A DNA stretch of 64,000 nt from Latrodectus hesperus (lineage: Eukaryota > Arthropoda > Arachnida > Araneae > Theridiidae). The notes under the pieces are model-generated. The model searched no databases. It was not told where the DNA came from and saw only the letters and a program-made list of their open reading frames with translations. The stretch covers positions 52,024,458 through 52,088,457 of the forward strand of contig CM075853.1 of NCBI GenBank assembly GCA_037975125.1, in the 5' to 3' direction. This document shows positions 10,141 to 60,700 of this stretch, in pieces. The position numbers were made by a program, and so were the translations under genes. The number at the start of each line of letters is the position of its first letter. The stretch's first letter is position 1.

Positions 10141-13100
10141 TTTCATAGAATTTAGAAAGGAGATAATAAAAGTTAAAGTAGTGAAATCATGGGAGGCACT
10201 CACATTACATTTAAGCAGTGTACAGTACCATATATTGACAGAATTTCTAACTTTTTATAGACATTTAGTTTGCATAATCAATGTAACCTATGTTTAAAGT
10301 TTCATTCACTGTAGAACCAGAATTATGAGCCTTTTGTATGTATATATACGAAAATAATTAAAATGATAACAGTAGGAAAAGCTTTTATTTCACATATGGT
10401 ACAAATACTCAAAACTAAAGAGATAACCTATAAAGAATGAAGACAACATCAAATCAATCTTTAGTTTTATTTTCTTTTAAAATGCAAACTTTGTGAAATT
10501 CATTTGAAGATTTGTTCTAAAAGCTCAGTATTAATTTAAATAAACTCTTTAGTAAAATAATTTGTAAATTACACAGAGAACAATATAATTACATTTTCAA
10601 GAACATATATTTTTATCTTTGAAATTTTCAACTATAAACAAAAACATTTCAGTAATTATTCAAACTAGGTATAAAAACATTTTGGAATGTAAAGTAATAA
10701 GCAATAAAATTATAGCTTTCACTTCATGAAAGAGCTAATGAGTACAATGTTTTCAATTTATTTTCTTATTATTTTCTGTTTATTAAATATTTTATAAAGT
10801 ATTAAATATATATATTACTGTAAAACAAAATCATCTAAAATATTGAAAATAATCTATAAATGTTGATCTATAAATGTTGAAAATAATCATAATATAAAGC
10901 ATGAAAGAAATGTATGCTATATAATTTACTAAATGAAAATTTATTTAAATGTGTTACTTTTAATTTTTGAATTATACATAAGTTTGTGATTAGTAATGTT
11001 AAAAATAAATTTTATGTAACTCTTTAAAGCAGATAATTTTAAATATATACACACTAATAAGAGTTAGTATGAAAATTATTTTAAAATTTCAAAGTAAAGG
11101 TAGCGTAAATTTAAGATTTATTCTTATATAATTCAATACTCAATGCTGTATCATATATTGATCATTGAATAGTTATTTTAAGTTTATAGATGTACTTTTA
11201 AATTTGAATAAAAAATGTTACAAAACTTTTAATGAGTAAATTTAAGTGTGGAAGCAGGCAAATATAGTACAAATAATTAGAGTAACAACTGTACAGCATA
11301 TATACATATTTTAAGACTTTAGCAATACAATTGTAACTGCAAAATAAAAAAATTTATTAAACTATTACCTATGTAAATTTGCTCTAAATTATCAATAAAG
11401 TCATATTGTAATTTTTAGAAAGATATTAAGCCATATAATATAATTTATAATAGGATAATTCTCAATAAACTTAATACAAAGAACAAAAATTTCACTGAGT
11501 AGAAGTTCTTTTCGCTTGAAGTATGAAGTCAGAATAATTCTTGCAAAATTTTTTACACACAGCAGTAATTAATAACATGTTACTACATTATTATACACAG
11601 GTTACATGTTTTATATATATGTCTTATACGAATTATAAATCAATCCATACACATTTCAAACATAAAAATTTCAATTAATATAAAATACACAATACTAAAC
11701 ATTTTAAAAGGCAGAACAATTTTTTGGAACTAGTGCTCATATATTAAATAAATCACTGGCAAGGCCATTATAAACATTTTCTATCTATTGGTTATAAATA
11801 TTGTAACTAAGAATAACAGGTCTATTGCATTTTAACATACATTTTAAATCAAACACATTTGAAAACAGTTTAGAATCTCTTATTATGCAATTACTAATCA
11901 TTATGTTAATAATATTCAATAGCAACAACTCTTTATTCAGTTAACATTTATAAGGAAAGGAAATAAAGAATTAAAAACTATAAATTTCATAATATAATAC
12001 CTTGCATATAATTACATTTTAATATGGTAGAAGAAATTAATTCATATTATAACAATAGTTAACATTTTATTAATTATACCCTCATTTCTAATTAAGATTT
12101 ACAGAAACATTTCAATAATGAATGTAAAAGGCTTATGCTTTAATTTTTCAAATGTACTAAGAGTCATAGGTATGAAAAATAATATGGAATGACTCAACTC
12201 TTACCAAGGGAGAAAAAATCCAAGCACATTTGTACATCTAATTTTCAATAACATTTCTTTAACAGCAATTCTACAAAACCTTTTAATGCAATTCCTGATT
12301 AGCATAAATATTAATTATAGTAATTTTAAAGAAATTTTAAAATAATTTGCAATATTTTTTAATTATAAGAAAATGTTATCAATTTTTCCAGTTATAATAT
12401 TTTATAACATAAAATTTGATCAAACATGTTAAACATAAAAACAGTTGGTTAAATATTCAATTTTTATATTTGATTCAGAAATTTTCCCATCAAGTAATTT
12501 TGAAATAAATATGTGCTTCAAATAAGATAGAAGAAATTAAAATTTTAAATTTAAGTCAGACTGGAAACAGATTTTGTATTTATTTACAAAAAATAAATTT
12601 TCATGATAAATAACTATATAGAATAGCAGCATTTTTATATGTTATGAACTGAACAATAAATAATGCAAGTATTATTAATGAAATTATAAACTGAATTATT
12701 TTAATGATGGGAAACAATATTAAATCAAAAACAGTATTTTATACACTAAATCTAGACATTAAATGAAATATTCAGCTGAAATCATTTGAAAATATAAAGA
12801 TTTTATGAATAACTTTGAAAACACTGTAAAAAATATTATAATTTTTTGTAAAAGAGAATCTAAAATTACAACATTGATGTTATGTGAGTAACATAAAATT
12901 AGTTTTTTCCTAATTTTATATGTGAGCACTTTTAATAAAAAATATTCAATGTCAAGTAAAATCCTAATTTTTTTAAAGAATAAAATCATAATGAATGTTT
13001 CTCAATAAACACCAAACACTTCAATACAATCTAGGCTAAAAATTATTTGTAAAAACAATTTTTAGCCTAGATAATGAGAATATACTGCAAATATTAAATG

Positions 13101-14445
13101 TGATAGGCACAGAAATTATGAAATGCTAAAAGAAATTCACAGTAGTCTTTATACATAACTTAATAGATAAAACTTACATTTCTTTAAATGAAACAGATTA
13201 AATGAATTTAGACTGAAACATCTGGGAGCACCTTTAAAAGATCTATAAAATAAATACGTTTCAAACCCTAGTAAACATTTTTTTAATTCTTCCTTTTTGA
13301 AATTTCTAGACAAATACATTTTTTCTCTAATTCAAAATAACATTAATTAGCAAAACATATTTGACTGATTTGTAATTATTAAAAGCTAAATTTTATTCTT
13401 AAAAAATGTTAGAGTAATTTTATTAGCAAACAAAATATGAAATTTGAATGACAAAATTAACAATAGCTTCATTCATAAAATTTTAACATACATCCAAAAT
13501 TAAGATTTTCTTACAATTATAATGTTCCCAGAAAATAATGTTTCCCTAAGGCAAATAATTAAATTAAAAATATGTATAAAACTAAAAGCAACATAATTTA
13601 TTCATTATACCTATATTAAGGCTATTTAAAGTAAAAAGTAGTTAAATCAATATATATTTGTGAAATATGTATGTTGAATATATATTTGTGAAATGATTGA
13701 TATTTCAAGAATAAAGAAAAATACACTTCTTTCTAAATTAAAAATATAATTTAGAATTAGTACATATAATTCTTTACAATTGCAAGGTAAAAAAATTATA
13801 TTTATAAAATAAGCAAAACATAGTTTTTAAGCTGTCATTTTATGTTGAAAAGAAATATCAAAAAAATTTTGTTCAGAGCATTAAAATAAACTCAGTTTAT
13901 TAACAAAAGATAAAAATTTATTCATATTAATTATGTTAAAATATTTAAACAGATCAAAACTAATAACAATTATACTGATCAAACTAATCTTAATCCTTTT
14001 TTTTCATGAAATAAAAATTTTATGCATGATCAAATATATTCCAATTTAAATTTAGTGATTTGGATTGTATGCTATCAAATCTAAATAAATTATTTCAACA
14101 AAGCAATTATTTACATTGTTGCATCTTATATATCGACTAGTATTAAAATTTACATTAAGACTCAACAAGACTTGCATACAAGGAAGAACATAGATACTTT
14201 TGTCATCACAGATAAGAATCGTGATATAATACAATCATAATTGAAAGTTTTCTAAGAGTTCCAGATCTGGGCTTAGACATACAACGAATAATCTTGCCAG
14301 CTCTCTTATGTATGATTCATTCATCAAACACAAATGCATAGCATTTGTTGATGAATTGCAGTAAATTGCTATTCAAATAAATTCCATCATTATATGGAAA
14401 AGCAATTGGTTGTAGACTATAAACACAAAAAAGATATTCTCACAC
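10141..14445 (-). other. Downstream of rabaptin stop; probably includes its 3' UTR
   Basis: Very AT-rich sequence after the rabaptin TAA. The + strand is A-rich, so a - strand transcript would be U-rich, as 3' UTRs often are. Many AATAAA complements (TTTATT) occur, so the polyadenylation site cannot be chosen. A 16-bp perfect-arm hairpin (13029-13072) and a bulged hairpin (14319-14356) lie here. No coding frame is credible. Confidence 0.4.
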
Positions 14446-51349
<36,904 letters not shown>

Positions 51350-51429
51350 ATTTGATTTAGAGTTTAGAAACTTCAGAAAGAAGAATTTTAAAAAAAAAAA
51401 TTACTTAATCATGACTGTACTTTTGATTA

Positions 51430-51560
51430 CATTCTGCTCCGAATGCAAACAGAACCAAGTCCATTTTTCGGCAGAACGAAACCGTTGCCAACTTGCGATG
51501 TTTCTCGTCACAAATATTTGAGCAGACGAAGACTCGTGTTGCCAGTATTACTATTTCAGT
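51430..51560 (-). promoter_or_regulatory. Candidate RABEP1 5' UTR / core promoter
   Basis: A GC-richer patch 80-210 bases upstream of the exon 1 ATG, in otherwise AT-rich DNA. It is the likeliest first-exon leader or transcription start. No TATA box is evident. This is position-based inference only. Confidence 0.35.
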
Positions 51561-52956
51561 AAAAGCATTTTGAAAATTTTAAACGCTTTAAATGTTTAAA
51601 AGTCAAATACAATATTCCAGTGTATCGTATTTAGCTCTATGATATTTTTAAATAGATTTTAGTTATAATCATGTAATGAAATATCGTTACTTATGCGACA
51701 AAGAGTTCACTTTGTTAATTGTTGCAGCATTACAATTTTATCTATCGACTATTTGAATTACAATGCAATTATTTCGTGATTAAATTTCCAGGATCCATTT
51801 CAAGAATATTTTATTCGGATTGACTGAATTAAAATTTTTTTAATTAAATTTAAAACTAATCAGGCTTGTAAGCAAATATGTATCAGAAATGACAATACTT
51901 AAAATAATTTTTGCCCATACTTGAAAAAGAATGCGTATATTATGTCCCATCTTATTTTCAAAATTTTAACATTTTTCTTCTTTAATTAAAGATTGTATTT
52001 TATATGGATGGAGTTTTCAGTGTAAACAAAAACTAACCTCAGTTGACCGGAAGCCATCTCAAATACTTCCGGTTTTCTCTCTTCCAACATCAATGCAATC
52101 GCAAAAATTTTTATTTAAATATTTTTAGGTATTTATTTCTGCTTTTGAATATTTTTTTATTTTATCCGTTAAAATCATAATTTTAAATAAGAGTAAAATC
52201 AGTGGTGATCCCATAAATTTTCAAAACTTTTTTAATTTTTACTTATATAATCCTGATAGATTACCATATTTTGCGGGGAATCGCTCTTATTGGCAATATC
52301 AGGATCAATTGTTGATGAATGATATATTGTAACCCACATTCTAACTCTTGTTATTATTTATCTCAATTGTTAATCATTTTCTTCTTTAATTAATTTTTAA
52401 TTTTATGCATTTATTCCAAAATTTCAGGAAATATATTTTGCACGTGATTGGACTATAAATCATTTCAAATATTAAGCAAGGTATTATTTATGCTTTCATT
52501 TATAGTATTATAAATTTTATAAAAAAAATTTCTTGATCATGCTAGAATATATGAATTGGTATCAATAATGAGTAGAACAAAATTGTTATGATGTGTTTAT
52601 TTACTTGTTGTTTATTAATATTTTAAAAAATCTTCGTTTCTATTGCAATTAAGGTTTAATTCTTATTTTTAAGAGTTTATTTAATACATAGCTAATTAAA
52701 TTAAGGATTGTAAATCGGGTTCCATTGGAAATTTGAACATTTTCACTTGCGAAAGTAAATTTGTTCCAGCTCGCATATTGCAACCAAACTAACGTTAAGC
52801 TTAAGCATAAACATAAGCATACGCAACAACTACTACCTTTATTTGCTTTCTGCATTTCAAAAAATTTTATAGGATAATTACTTTTAAATGAATATTTCTC
52901 AAAAGTAATGGAAACTACAGAAAACAAGCACAATGGTATAAAACAATAATGGAATA
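51561..52956. other. Upstream of RABEP1, no gene seen
   Basis: AT-rich, apart from an ETS-like palindrome at 52046-52073. A 94-codon frame on the - strand (52649-52933) begins with a Cys/Leu-rich stretch but matches nothing known. Confidence 0.4.
52046..52073. promoter_or_regulatory. Inverted pair of ETS-like CCGGAAG sites
   Basis: ACCGGAAG at 52046-52053 and its exact complement CTTCCGGT at 52066-52073. GCCATC, a YY1-like core, follows the first. ETS plus YY1 sites are typical of TATA-less housekeeping promoters. It lies about 700 bases upstream of the RABEP1 ATG and could mark an upstream or divergent start. Confidence 0.35.
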
Positions 52957-53386
52957 GTAAGCAGGAAGCTTCGTGCCGGAAATTTTCTAGATCTTCACGG
53001 TAGTAGCGCCCTCTATTCTATGCTTTATAGAAACTTCTATTCATACATATCCTTATTTCCATAAAATTCATATTTAAATGCGGATTTAAATATCTGGTCA
53101 CTATAGCGTATACACAGAATTATATGCATAGAATTTAGACAAATTTTGTCTTTTAAATGCATGTTTCATTTTTCATAAATATAACAATTTTAAAACTTAT
53201 TAAAGTAATTTAAAAAAGATAAATACCTTAAAAATTTCATATAAAAATTTTATTTCCATGAAAGTGGTATTTAAAAAATAATGATCTGTTTCAATGGATG
53301 GAAATTTAATTTCCCTAAAGCTTGAAACATACGATGTTACTATCATGGTAATCTAGAAAACTTCCAGAACGAAGCTTCCTTCTTAC
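52957..53386. mobile_element. Inverted-repeat (MITE-like) element with TA flanks
   Basis: The left arm from 52957 and the right arm back from 53386 match inversely at about 80 percent over 50 bases (GTAAG, AGGAAGCTTCGT and TTTTCTAGAT shared). Weaker similarity continues inward. TA dinucleotides flank both ends (52955-52956 and 53387-53388), as for Tc1-mariner derivatives. There is no coding capacity. The arms carry GAA/TTC arrays resembling heat-shock elements. Confidence 0.7.
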
Positions 53387-53756
53387 TAATCTAACGTTAT
53401 TTGGTTTTATTGGGGTGTTTAACTGCAATTTGCATTTTTTTAAAATATCCACGCAAAACTAACTTTGCAAGTACCCTTAATAACACTCAAAATGCTAATG
53501 TAAATAATAGTCATTGTGAGGTTGGAGCGTATTTGAGAAAGTTATAATAAAACTTAATTATTTTTTTTAATTAATAATCGTAAAATAACCTTTTTTTTCA
53601 ATTTGGGATCCCTTTTGATGTAGGGACCCGAGCCAATTGTCCCTTATGCTCCTGCTTACTCAAGTTCTACTCCCAAATAAATAATAACAAAAGTATGAAT
53701 GACAATTACAATAATGATATACTATCAATTAATTCTAATATTCCAAAAGAGATTGA

Positions 53757-53985
53757 TTTAAGGGACGTTGTGGCCTGGTAGATTAAGTTTTCGTTCCTGT
53801 TATCGGAAAATAGTGAGTTCGAATCCCGACTCAACCGAAGACCCATAGTGTTCAAAGTGGTAGCTAGGACACGTATAATATGACTTGGTCCTAATGCCCT
53901 TCATGTAAAATTATACCTTTGGGGTGGCGGGGGAAGTCTCTGGATCTTCTGCTTGTAACTTACGAAGACCCACTTGTTTGCTCAT
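53757..53985 (+). repeat. tRNA-derived SINE, copy 2
   Basis: Same family as 8160-8420. GTGGCCTGGTAGATTAAG is a decayed A box and GAGTTCGAATCCC a perfect B box; CAACCGAAGACC and ATCTTCTGCTTG also match. The B box is closer to consensus here than in copy 1. Confidence 0.8.
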
Positions 53986-55519
53986 CTATATGTTTTGAAA
54001 GTTTGAGGCAAAATTGAGGCTTTAACTTTTGGTGTCTCTCGGACTTGAATTTCCTGAAGCTGTATCTCGCATTTTTCATCATGATCCGTACGGGTTTATG
54101 GACCTGATCAATGTTTCTATTGGTCAATAAGATTACACAACAGATCGTATCCCCATAAAATATGGCAACACTTCAAAGTTATTTAAGCTAAAATTTAAAA
54201 ACTTCAATAAAGTTTATTGTTTATTATAGATTACACGTTCGATAAAAATATTCTTTTAAAGGATAAAGTTTTAAAAAAAATCTTTCAAAAACAATAATAA
54301 ATATTTAAAAGAAAATTTTTGTCATTGAATTAAATTTCAGTGGAAAAAGACAATAAGAAGTATTTGAAATCACTTTAGATCAACAAAATTTTGCTTCTGT
54401 TTAAATTGAAAACTCCATCTATATACATTCTTGCAAGAAATAGGAATGAAGTAAAATGCAGTTGAATTTTTTTTTCTTTTCATCTTAATAGTGACAGTAA
54501 ATTATTTTATTGAGTATTGAAAAGCACAGATCAAAGTAAGACTTATCATATGATTAGGAGGAGAAAAAACTGTGATTTTTGGAAAAGTTCGGCAGATGAA
54601 CAGTACTAAGAAAAAATAGCTCTCGATATCGGAATATTTGCAGCTTTAATATACAAGTCTAACCTTCGTGACTTCTGCATATAAATTAAAAAATATAATA
54701 CATTAATTTTATAATTGTTAAGTAAAAATATTGGAAATTATCTCAGTAATTTTTCAATTATAAATTCAAAATAAACTAATCACAGCAACAATCAATGTTT
54801 TCCCAATGTACATCCCCAATGAATCGAACTCTGGATAAGTGAAGTGTTTAAAAATATCCTGGGTAAAACGATAGTTATCATATCGATTATCATGCATCAT
54901 ATTATTTGACAACACGGAGTTATGCTGTAGATTGCTTCTGCATTTGAAAGCAGGTCAGCTTTGTTATTTTTGGCTGTCATATGTGACATATTTTCGTTAA
55001 ATATGAATACATAACGATGTGGTGATATCCATAACATTAAAAATAATGCTCAATCACATACGACAATGATTTCTGTTAATTATCTTCCTATTAGCTTGAA
55101 ACGTGTTTAGCCACGGAAGAGTTAACTTTGATTTCAACAAGAAAATTTCGTTCCTTGTCTGAAAATGATACTAATTCCACAAATATGAGATTTATCAAAA
55201 ATTCTCTCATGAGAATTTATATCGACTGTATGAGTCACATAGTGCGCGTTAACTTCGTTGTGTCAGAATGCAGTTAAAATAGGAACTAAAAATATCAAAA
55301 AAATTAAATTACATATTTGATGTATTTCTTCTCAATTAAAAGCTAATTTCAATTATATTATTTTTTCAATGCACTTTTTTTAATATTAATCCAATTTACT
55401 TAACTTTTTTGAAGAGCTGATTATTATTTTGACAAGGTTAAATTTACGAAACCTTTGATTAATATATTTTGTAAAATCAATATTAATATTTTTGTAAATT
55501 CTACTTTTAAAAATATCAT
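53986..55519. other. Intergenic, no gene seen
   Basis: Moderately AT-rich. Nothing recognised on either strand. Confidence 0.4.
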
Positions 55520-55740
55520 CATCAGCATTGGCACGACAGCCCTTTGTGGGCCTTGGCCTTTTTCATAAGTCTCTGCAATTCCGTCCCTTTTCTAGAAATC
55601 GACCTCCAGTTCTTGACTTTAAGTATGTTGAAGTCTTCTTCCAGGCAGTCCTTCCATCTCTTTTTGGGTCTTCCTCTTGGTCTACTATAGAAAGGGGTGG
55701 TGTTGAAGACCTTTATTGGTGTTCTCTCTGTACTCATTTT
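55520..55740 (-). pseudogene. RTE-type non-LTR retrotransposon, 3' end
   Basis: Frame 55737-55522 on the - strand ends with the RTE endonuclease/RT C-terminus: GRPKKRWKDCLEEDF, LKVKNWRS and KAKAHKGLSCQ. A TGATGATGATG tail follows (about 55516-55526), as expected for RTE elements that end in short simple repeats. Everything 5' of this is missing. Confidence 0.85.
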
Positions 55741-56792
55741 ACTTTTAAAAATAACAAAGGCAATATCTTCTTTTTTTCATATTTAAAAATTACAAAGTAT
55801 TTATTCTACATTACAAAATCAATAAGTAGCCTTTTTATGATCAATAAAATAAAAATAAAAAGTTAATTAGTTAAGATTTCTAAACACCGAAAATACCTAT
55901 TCGCCAAACTTATTTCATTATACTGCTTTTTCTATAATTTTTTTCCAATTTTACAAAATTTAACAATGTTAAATTTTAATGTTGGTAGTAATTACGCCAT
56001 TTTTATCATCTGTTAATTGAAAATACAGCATTTTTGCATATGAAAGATAGCGCATTCTGTATTGGACTATGTTGAGGATCATCGTAATGAGAGGTTTATG
56101 AGCATTAATACTTCGTAGAATTTAATGTTTCTTTGTTGATGTTGTCTGGAAATTCGTCTCAATAACTTTGTGTGACATAAACAATGTCATTAATTTCGGA
56201 AGTGCATTGCGTCCGTATTTTTATTGGTAAACTGTCTTTCCAGTAATGAAGAATGGACCCCGTTGTGAAAAACTCCAATTGTAATTATTCTATTATTGTA
56301 CAGGTAGTTCAACATGTTTAATCAGTGTAAAACACGAGACAGCAATGGAGGAACGATGAGATATATTTGCTTAATAAAGTTTTTTAATATTTCCATTATA
56401 TACATTTTTAAAGAAAAAATAGCATGCATATTTTTCACGCCTATCATATCGGGTTGATTACTTTCGACACCAATTTGCTTATTTTGTAATAAGAAATATT
56501 TTGAGGAAAATTATTGATTATGATTTTTTTAAATTATCATTCGTTATTTATTTTAGTTTGATACCACGCATAATGAAAAACCTAACAACAGAAGGTTTTT
56601 GGATAAAAAAATTTTTTTTTGGCATTCTTGCCTATTTGTCTTTCGGAAGCTTTTTTTTAATAACAGACTTTATAATGAAATTAGAATGCAGAAAATATGA
56701 AAAATTGAAAGGGCTTTTTTCTTAAATAATGAATTTTATTCAGATGTTAAAAAGCAAGAAACCAGGAAAATTATTAATTATCTACTCTAACA

Positions 56793-56795
<3 letters not shown>
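55741..56795. other. Intergenic, no gene seen
   Basis: AT-rich to mixed. The 74-codon frame at 56501-56725 (+) is hydrophobic and unrecognised. Confidence 0.4.
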
Positions 56796-56835
<40 letters not shown>

Positions 56836-56890
56836 TATAGAGAGAGATATAGTAGTATATAGTAGTATATAGTATATATATATATATGTA
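56796..56890. repeat. (TA)n and TA-rich tract
   Basis: About 18 TA units, then GA/TA and TAG-rich imperfect repeats. Confidence 0.9.
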
Positions 56891-56939
56891 CGTATGTATA
56901 TAGATACATAGATATAGATAGATATACATATAGATAGAT

Positions 56940-57780
56940 ATAATCCCGCAATGGCCTGCAACGTATCAAAAATATGCAACGTAATGGTTGATTCAATTGG
57001 TTACAAGAACCTATTTACCAAGATGTTACAGGATACCGTAACTGTTTAAAACTGTTGCAAAATATTTTATTATTAACCATATACTCCAGGAGGTTTTTTC
57101 ATGGATAAAATGACTTATTTACGAGTCGCAAGGAAACTCAAAAATTTCTCAAGTACCAAACTCAATAAATGGGAGCATAAACAGCAGAAACGAAACATAA
57201 TTATATCTCTGAGAAACAATATATTTAGATATTTAGACAACTGCAGCAAGTAGTCTAATGACTGAAAAAGATTTCCTAAGAAATTTCGGCATTTAACCGT
57301 ATTGTATTCCGAGAGACTTTTCATTGGTAGCGGGCCAAATCCATGTGTTACAAGAGTAAATAGTTGGAAAATTCTAAAGCACTCATTTGCAAAATGTGTA
57401 CACAGAAAATAAAAATGTAGCAACCATCTCCCGTTGTTCAACAGTAGTTATTTTCCACCTTGATTCTTTTTATTAAAATAGCTTTATGTAACTCTGAATA
57501 ATAGACAATTTAATAGTCCATAATTGTTATATAGTAATTGTATAGAGTCTATATTGTAATGTCTCTCGAGAGCATTATTCACAGATAATTGGCCATACAT
57601 GACGCAAGGAAGGGAATCTGGAAAATTCCTCAGCGGACATGTTTCTCTCGTAAGTGTGTTCGAAAAAAGAAATACAAAATCCATTGTGCAAAGCAGGCTG
57701 TGATTGAATTCATCACTGAATGCAATTTCCCGAATGAATTTTGAAAATCCCACTTGAAATCTCATATTTCGTTCATAAAA
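56940..57780. other. GC-richer island, content unknown
   Basis: Less AT-rich than its flanks. It holds two open frames on the - strand (57441-57115, 108 codons; 57765-57484, 93 codons). The + strand also has broken frames, including SERLFIGSGPNPCVTRVNSW near 57310-57370. I recognise none of these. A decayed transposon or an old exon are both possible. Confidence 0.3.
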
Positions 57781-60700
57781 TAGAAATTCTTGTCATATTA
57801 TATCTCAAATGTATTGACTGTTTTAAATACCCAGGTATTGATTTGAATTATCACTTTACTGTTACTAATTGCACTTGAAATTTAATTCGACCAGAACTTA
57901 TTGTATAAAATGAACTTTAACTGTTACAAACTAGGCCAAAAGTAGGGAGTTGAATTCAATCTATTAACTATTGAATTAAGTATTGGAACACTAACCTATC
58001 AGCTGGCAAATGGAATTAATAACCTGCTTTATTATAGAACAAATTTTATAAAAATTCTTTTCCTCTCTAAAATAAAAATGTTATAATTTTACCAAAACCA
58101 TTCTTTTCTATGTTTCAAAGAATAAAACTTCAGTATATCATAGCTGATAGCAGATTAAAATAATTTAATATAAACGAATTTTGTAAAATTTGTAACAAAA
58201 TTTCAAGATTATGTCATCCGAAAATTTATTGAATATTTAAAACTCACAATATTCATTAAACATAATAAAGCATAAAAATTTAACTAGTGAGTTGATGAAA
58301 TAATTTATTATTTGTTTATATTTATTGACTTAGAAGTTTCGTGATTTTTACAACACGGATTAAATAAATTCATATGCAGAATGCTTAAATATAAGCTACA
58401 ACTTTTCAGAACTTAATACAACTTGTTTGATACCACATAATAGGTAACTCTAACAATTAGAAGCTATTATGTAACCTTTTTTTGCCATACCGGCATTTTG
58501 CTGCCAATCAAGACTTTTCTTTGATAAAATGTCACATCAACGAGCAACAAAGGAGGAAATTTGGAAAACTACTGAGCGCTCATCTTGATTGATGTGCATG
58601 TAGAAACACCACAGCTATCTTTCATTGTTTAACAATAACTTAAATTGAGGCTGAAACATTTTTTTTCGAAATGTATAGCCTTACTACAAGGCACAAACTG
58701 AGTCCATTCAGCAAACTCAGAATAACGTTTTATTTAAAGTATAAAAAACCAGTCCAAACAGAACTAATTTTTTACCATTAAATACAAAGAATTGCACTTA
58801 CTTCGATGAACAAGAATCGTGAAACAACAAATTATATTTTTATTCAAAAAAGTAAAAACTCCTTAATCATAGAAATATTTTTATAAACAAGGTGTCCCAA
58901 AGTGATTAAGACTCAAACAAAAACACTTCTCAAATACATGCTTCACAAATTATGCTATCAAGTTACTCTTTGTTTATTTTTATATAGTTTGGAAAATTAA
59001 CAGTTTATTGGGTAATGTTTTACGCAAAATTACTGTTTGACAAATTACTGTTTTTCAACCAACAGGAAATGGGCATTAGAAACAACAGATAACTCTCTAA
59101 GTTTTGTAAAAATTAACTAAAATAATTTAATCAGAACTTGCATTAGAAATATAATACATTTTAAATAGCAGTAATGCATTAAAACAAAAAATAAAAACAA
59201 TGCGGCATGTAAAAATATAGATGGAGAATTTTATGTCTTTGAGGTGAGGTTATTATATTGTATAAAACCTTCAAAGTCTCAGTTTTGGTTTCTTAAGTCG
59301 AAAAAGATACATTGATTGAAACTTTGTTTTTACAGACCCATGTTTGAAAAAATCTCATGTATTAATAACTTTTAATTAAATGAATACTGTGTTAACAGTG
59401 AGAAGGGAGTCACTCTTAACTACATCACATAGAACTAAATTATCTCTTCTAAAAATTTAAAAGCCCTTATTAAATGAACCACTTATATTAAAAAGTTGTG
59501 AATCAAAAATTTAATAAAATAAAATTGCTTCCATCAGGAAATTTTAAAGTATCGATCATAAATAAGGATATTTTTTAACACGTACTATAAACAATAAGTT
59601 AAATAAACTGTAAATTAATAAAATATTTCAATACATTTTTAACATTCAGTTTTGATATATTTATGAGAAATTCGGTATATGCATAAGTATTAGTAAATAA
59701 TAATAGTATGTGATTATCTGACAAAAAATAAACTCAATTAAACAAAGATTTTTTTAATATATATTCTCAATTTTAGTATTCTGTAAATCTTTAAAACTTT
59801 TTTAAGGATATTTTCGTTTAAAAATACATTTTTAAAGTTAGTATTAACCATTTATTATATTTTGAAACATTTTTTATTGATTTCTGTATGCAGGCAATTT
59901 GAAATGGTTACGATAACACTTCGTAAATAGAAGCAGAGAGAATTTAAATTTAAAATATGGCCAAAAAGTGACAGAAAATGATCATTTAATTTCTGAAATC
60001 ACATAAATTAAAATTTTTAATATATTTTAATCAAGGAAGATTATTTTATCATTTTCTATTATTATTAGAGTATTTATTTCACTCCATATTTATGAAAAAA
60101 ATTCCAGAAATTTTTGAAATTGCTATTAATTTTAGATAAACTAAACAATGAGATACTTATCTTCAGTTATTTATAATATGTTTCTTACAGGAATTAACAT
60201 CACAGTAGAAACACATTTTTAATTATTGCCATACGAGATCAGGAATGTAATATTTAACTGATTCAGTAAATTGTCCTTTAGTTTTCAATCATAATCAAGT
60301 AAAACAGTTTTCATAATGATAGGGTATGAAAATATTTGTCTCTCTCGAACGATCCAATTATGTACTTTCAGACTGTCATATGTTTTGATGGCTTATAGAA
60401 ATTGTTAACTAACATACGACTTAAATTATATACATTAAGTCCTTATTTCAACGATACAATTCTTGTGATTGGGTATTAACCTGATTATCTTATTATCAAT
60501 AAAAAATCCTACTGAAAAATATTGCTTTCCTATAACAATTTTCATAAATAATGGGTTGCATCTCTACGTTAAAAGGAAGGAGACTTCCCTTCCGACATGA
60601 AAGATATAGTTATACAAAACAGAAATTCAATATATATATTTTACTGTTCAGTTATGGTTAGACGCAAACCTAAAACATTTCACTCCAGAAAAGTAGATTT

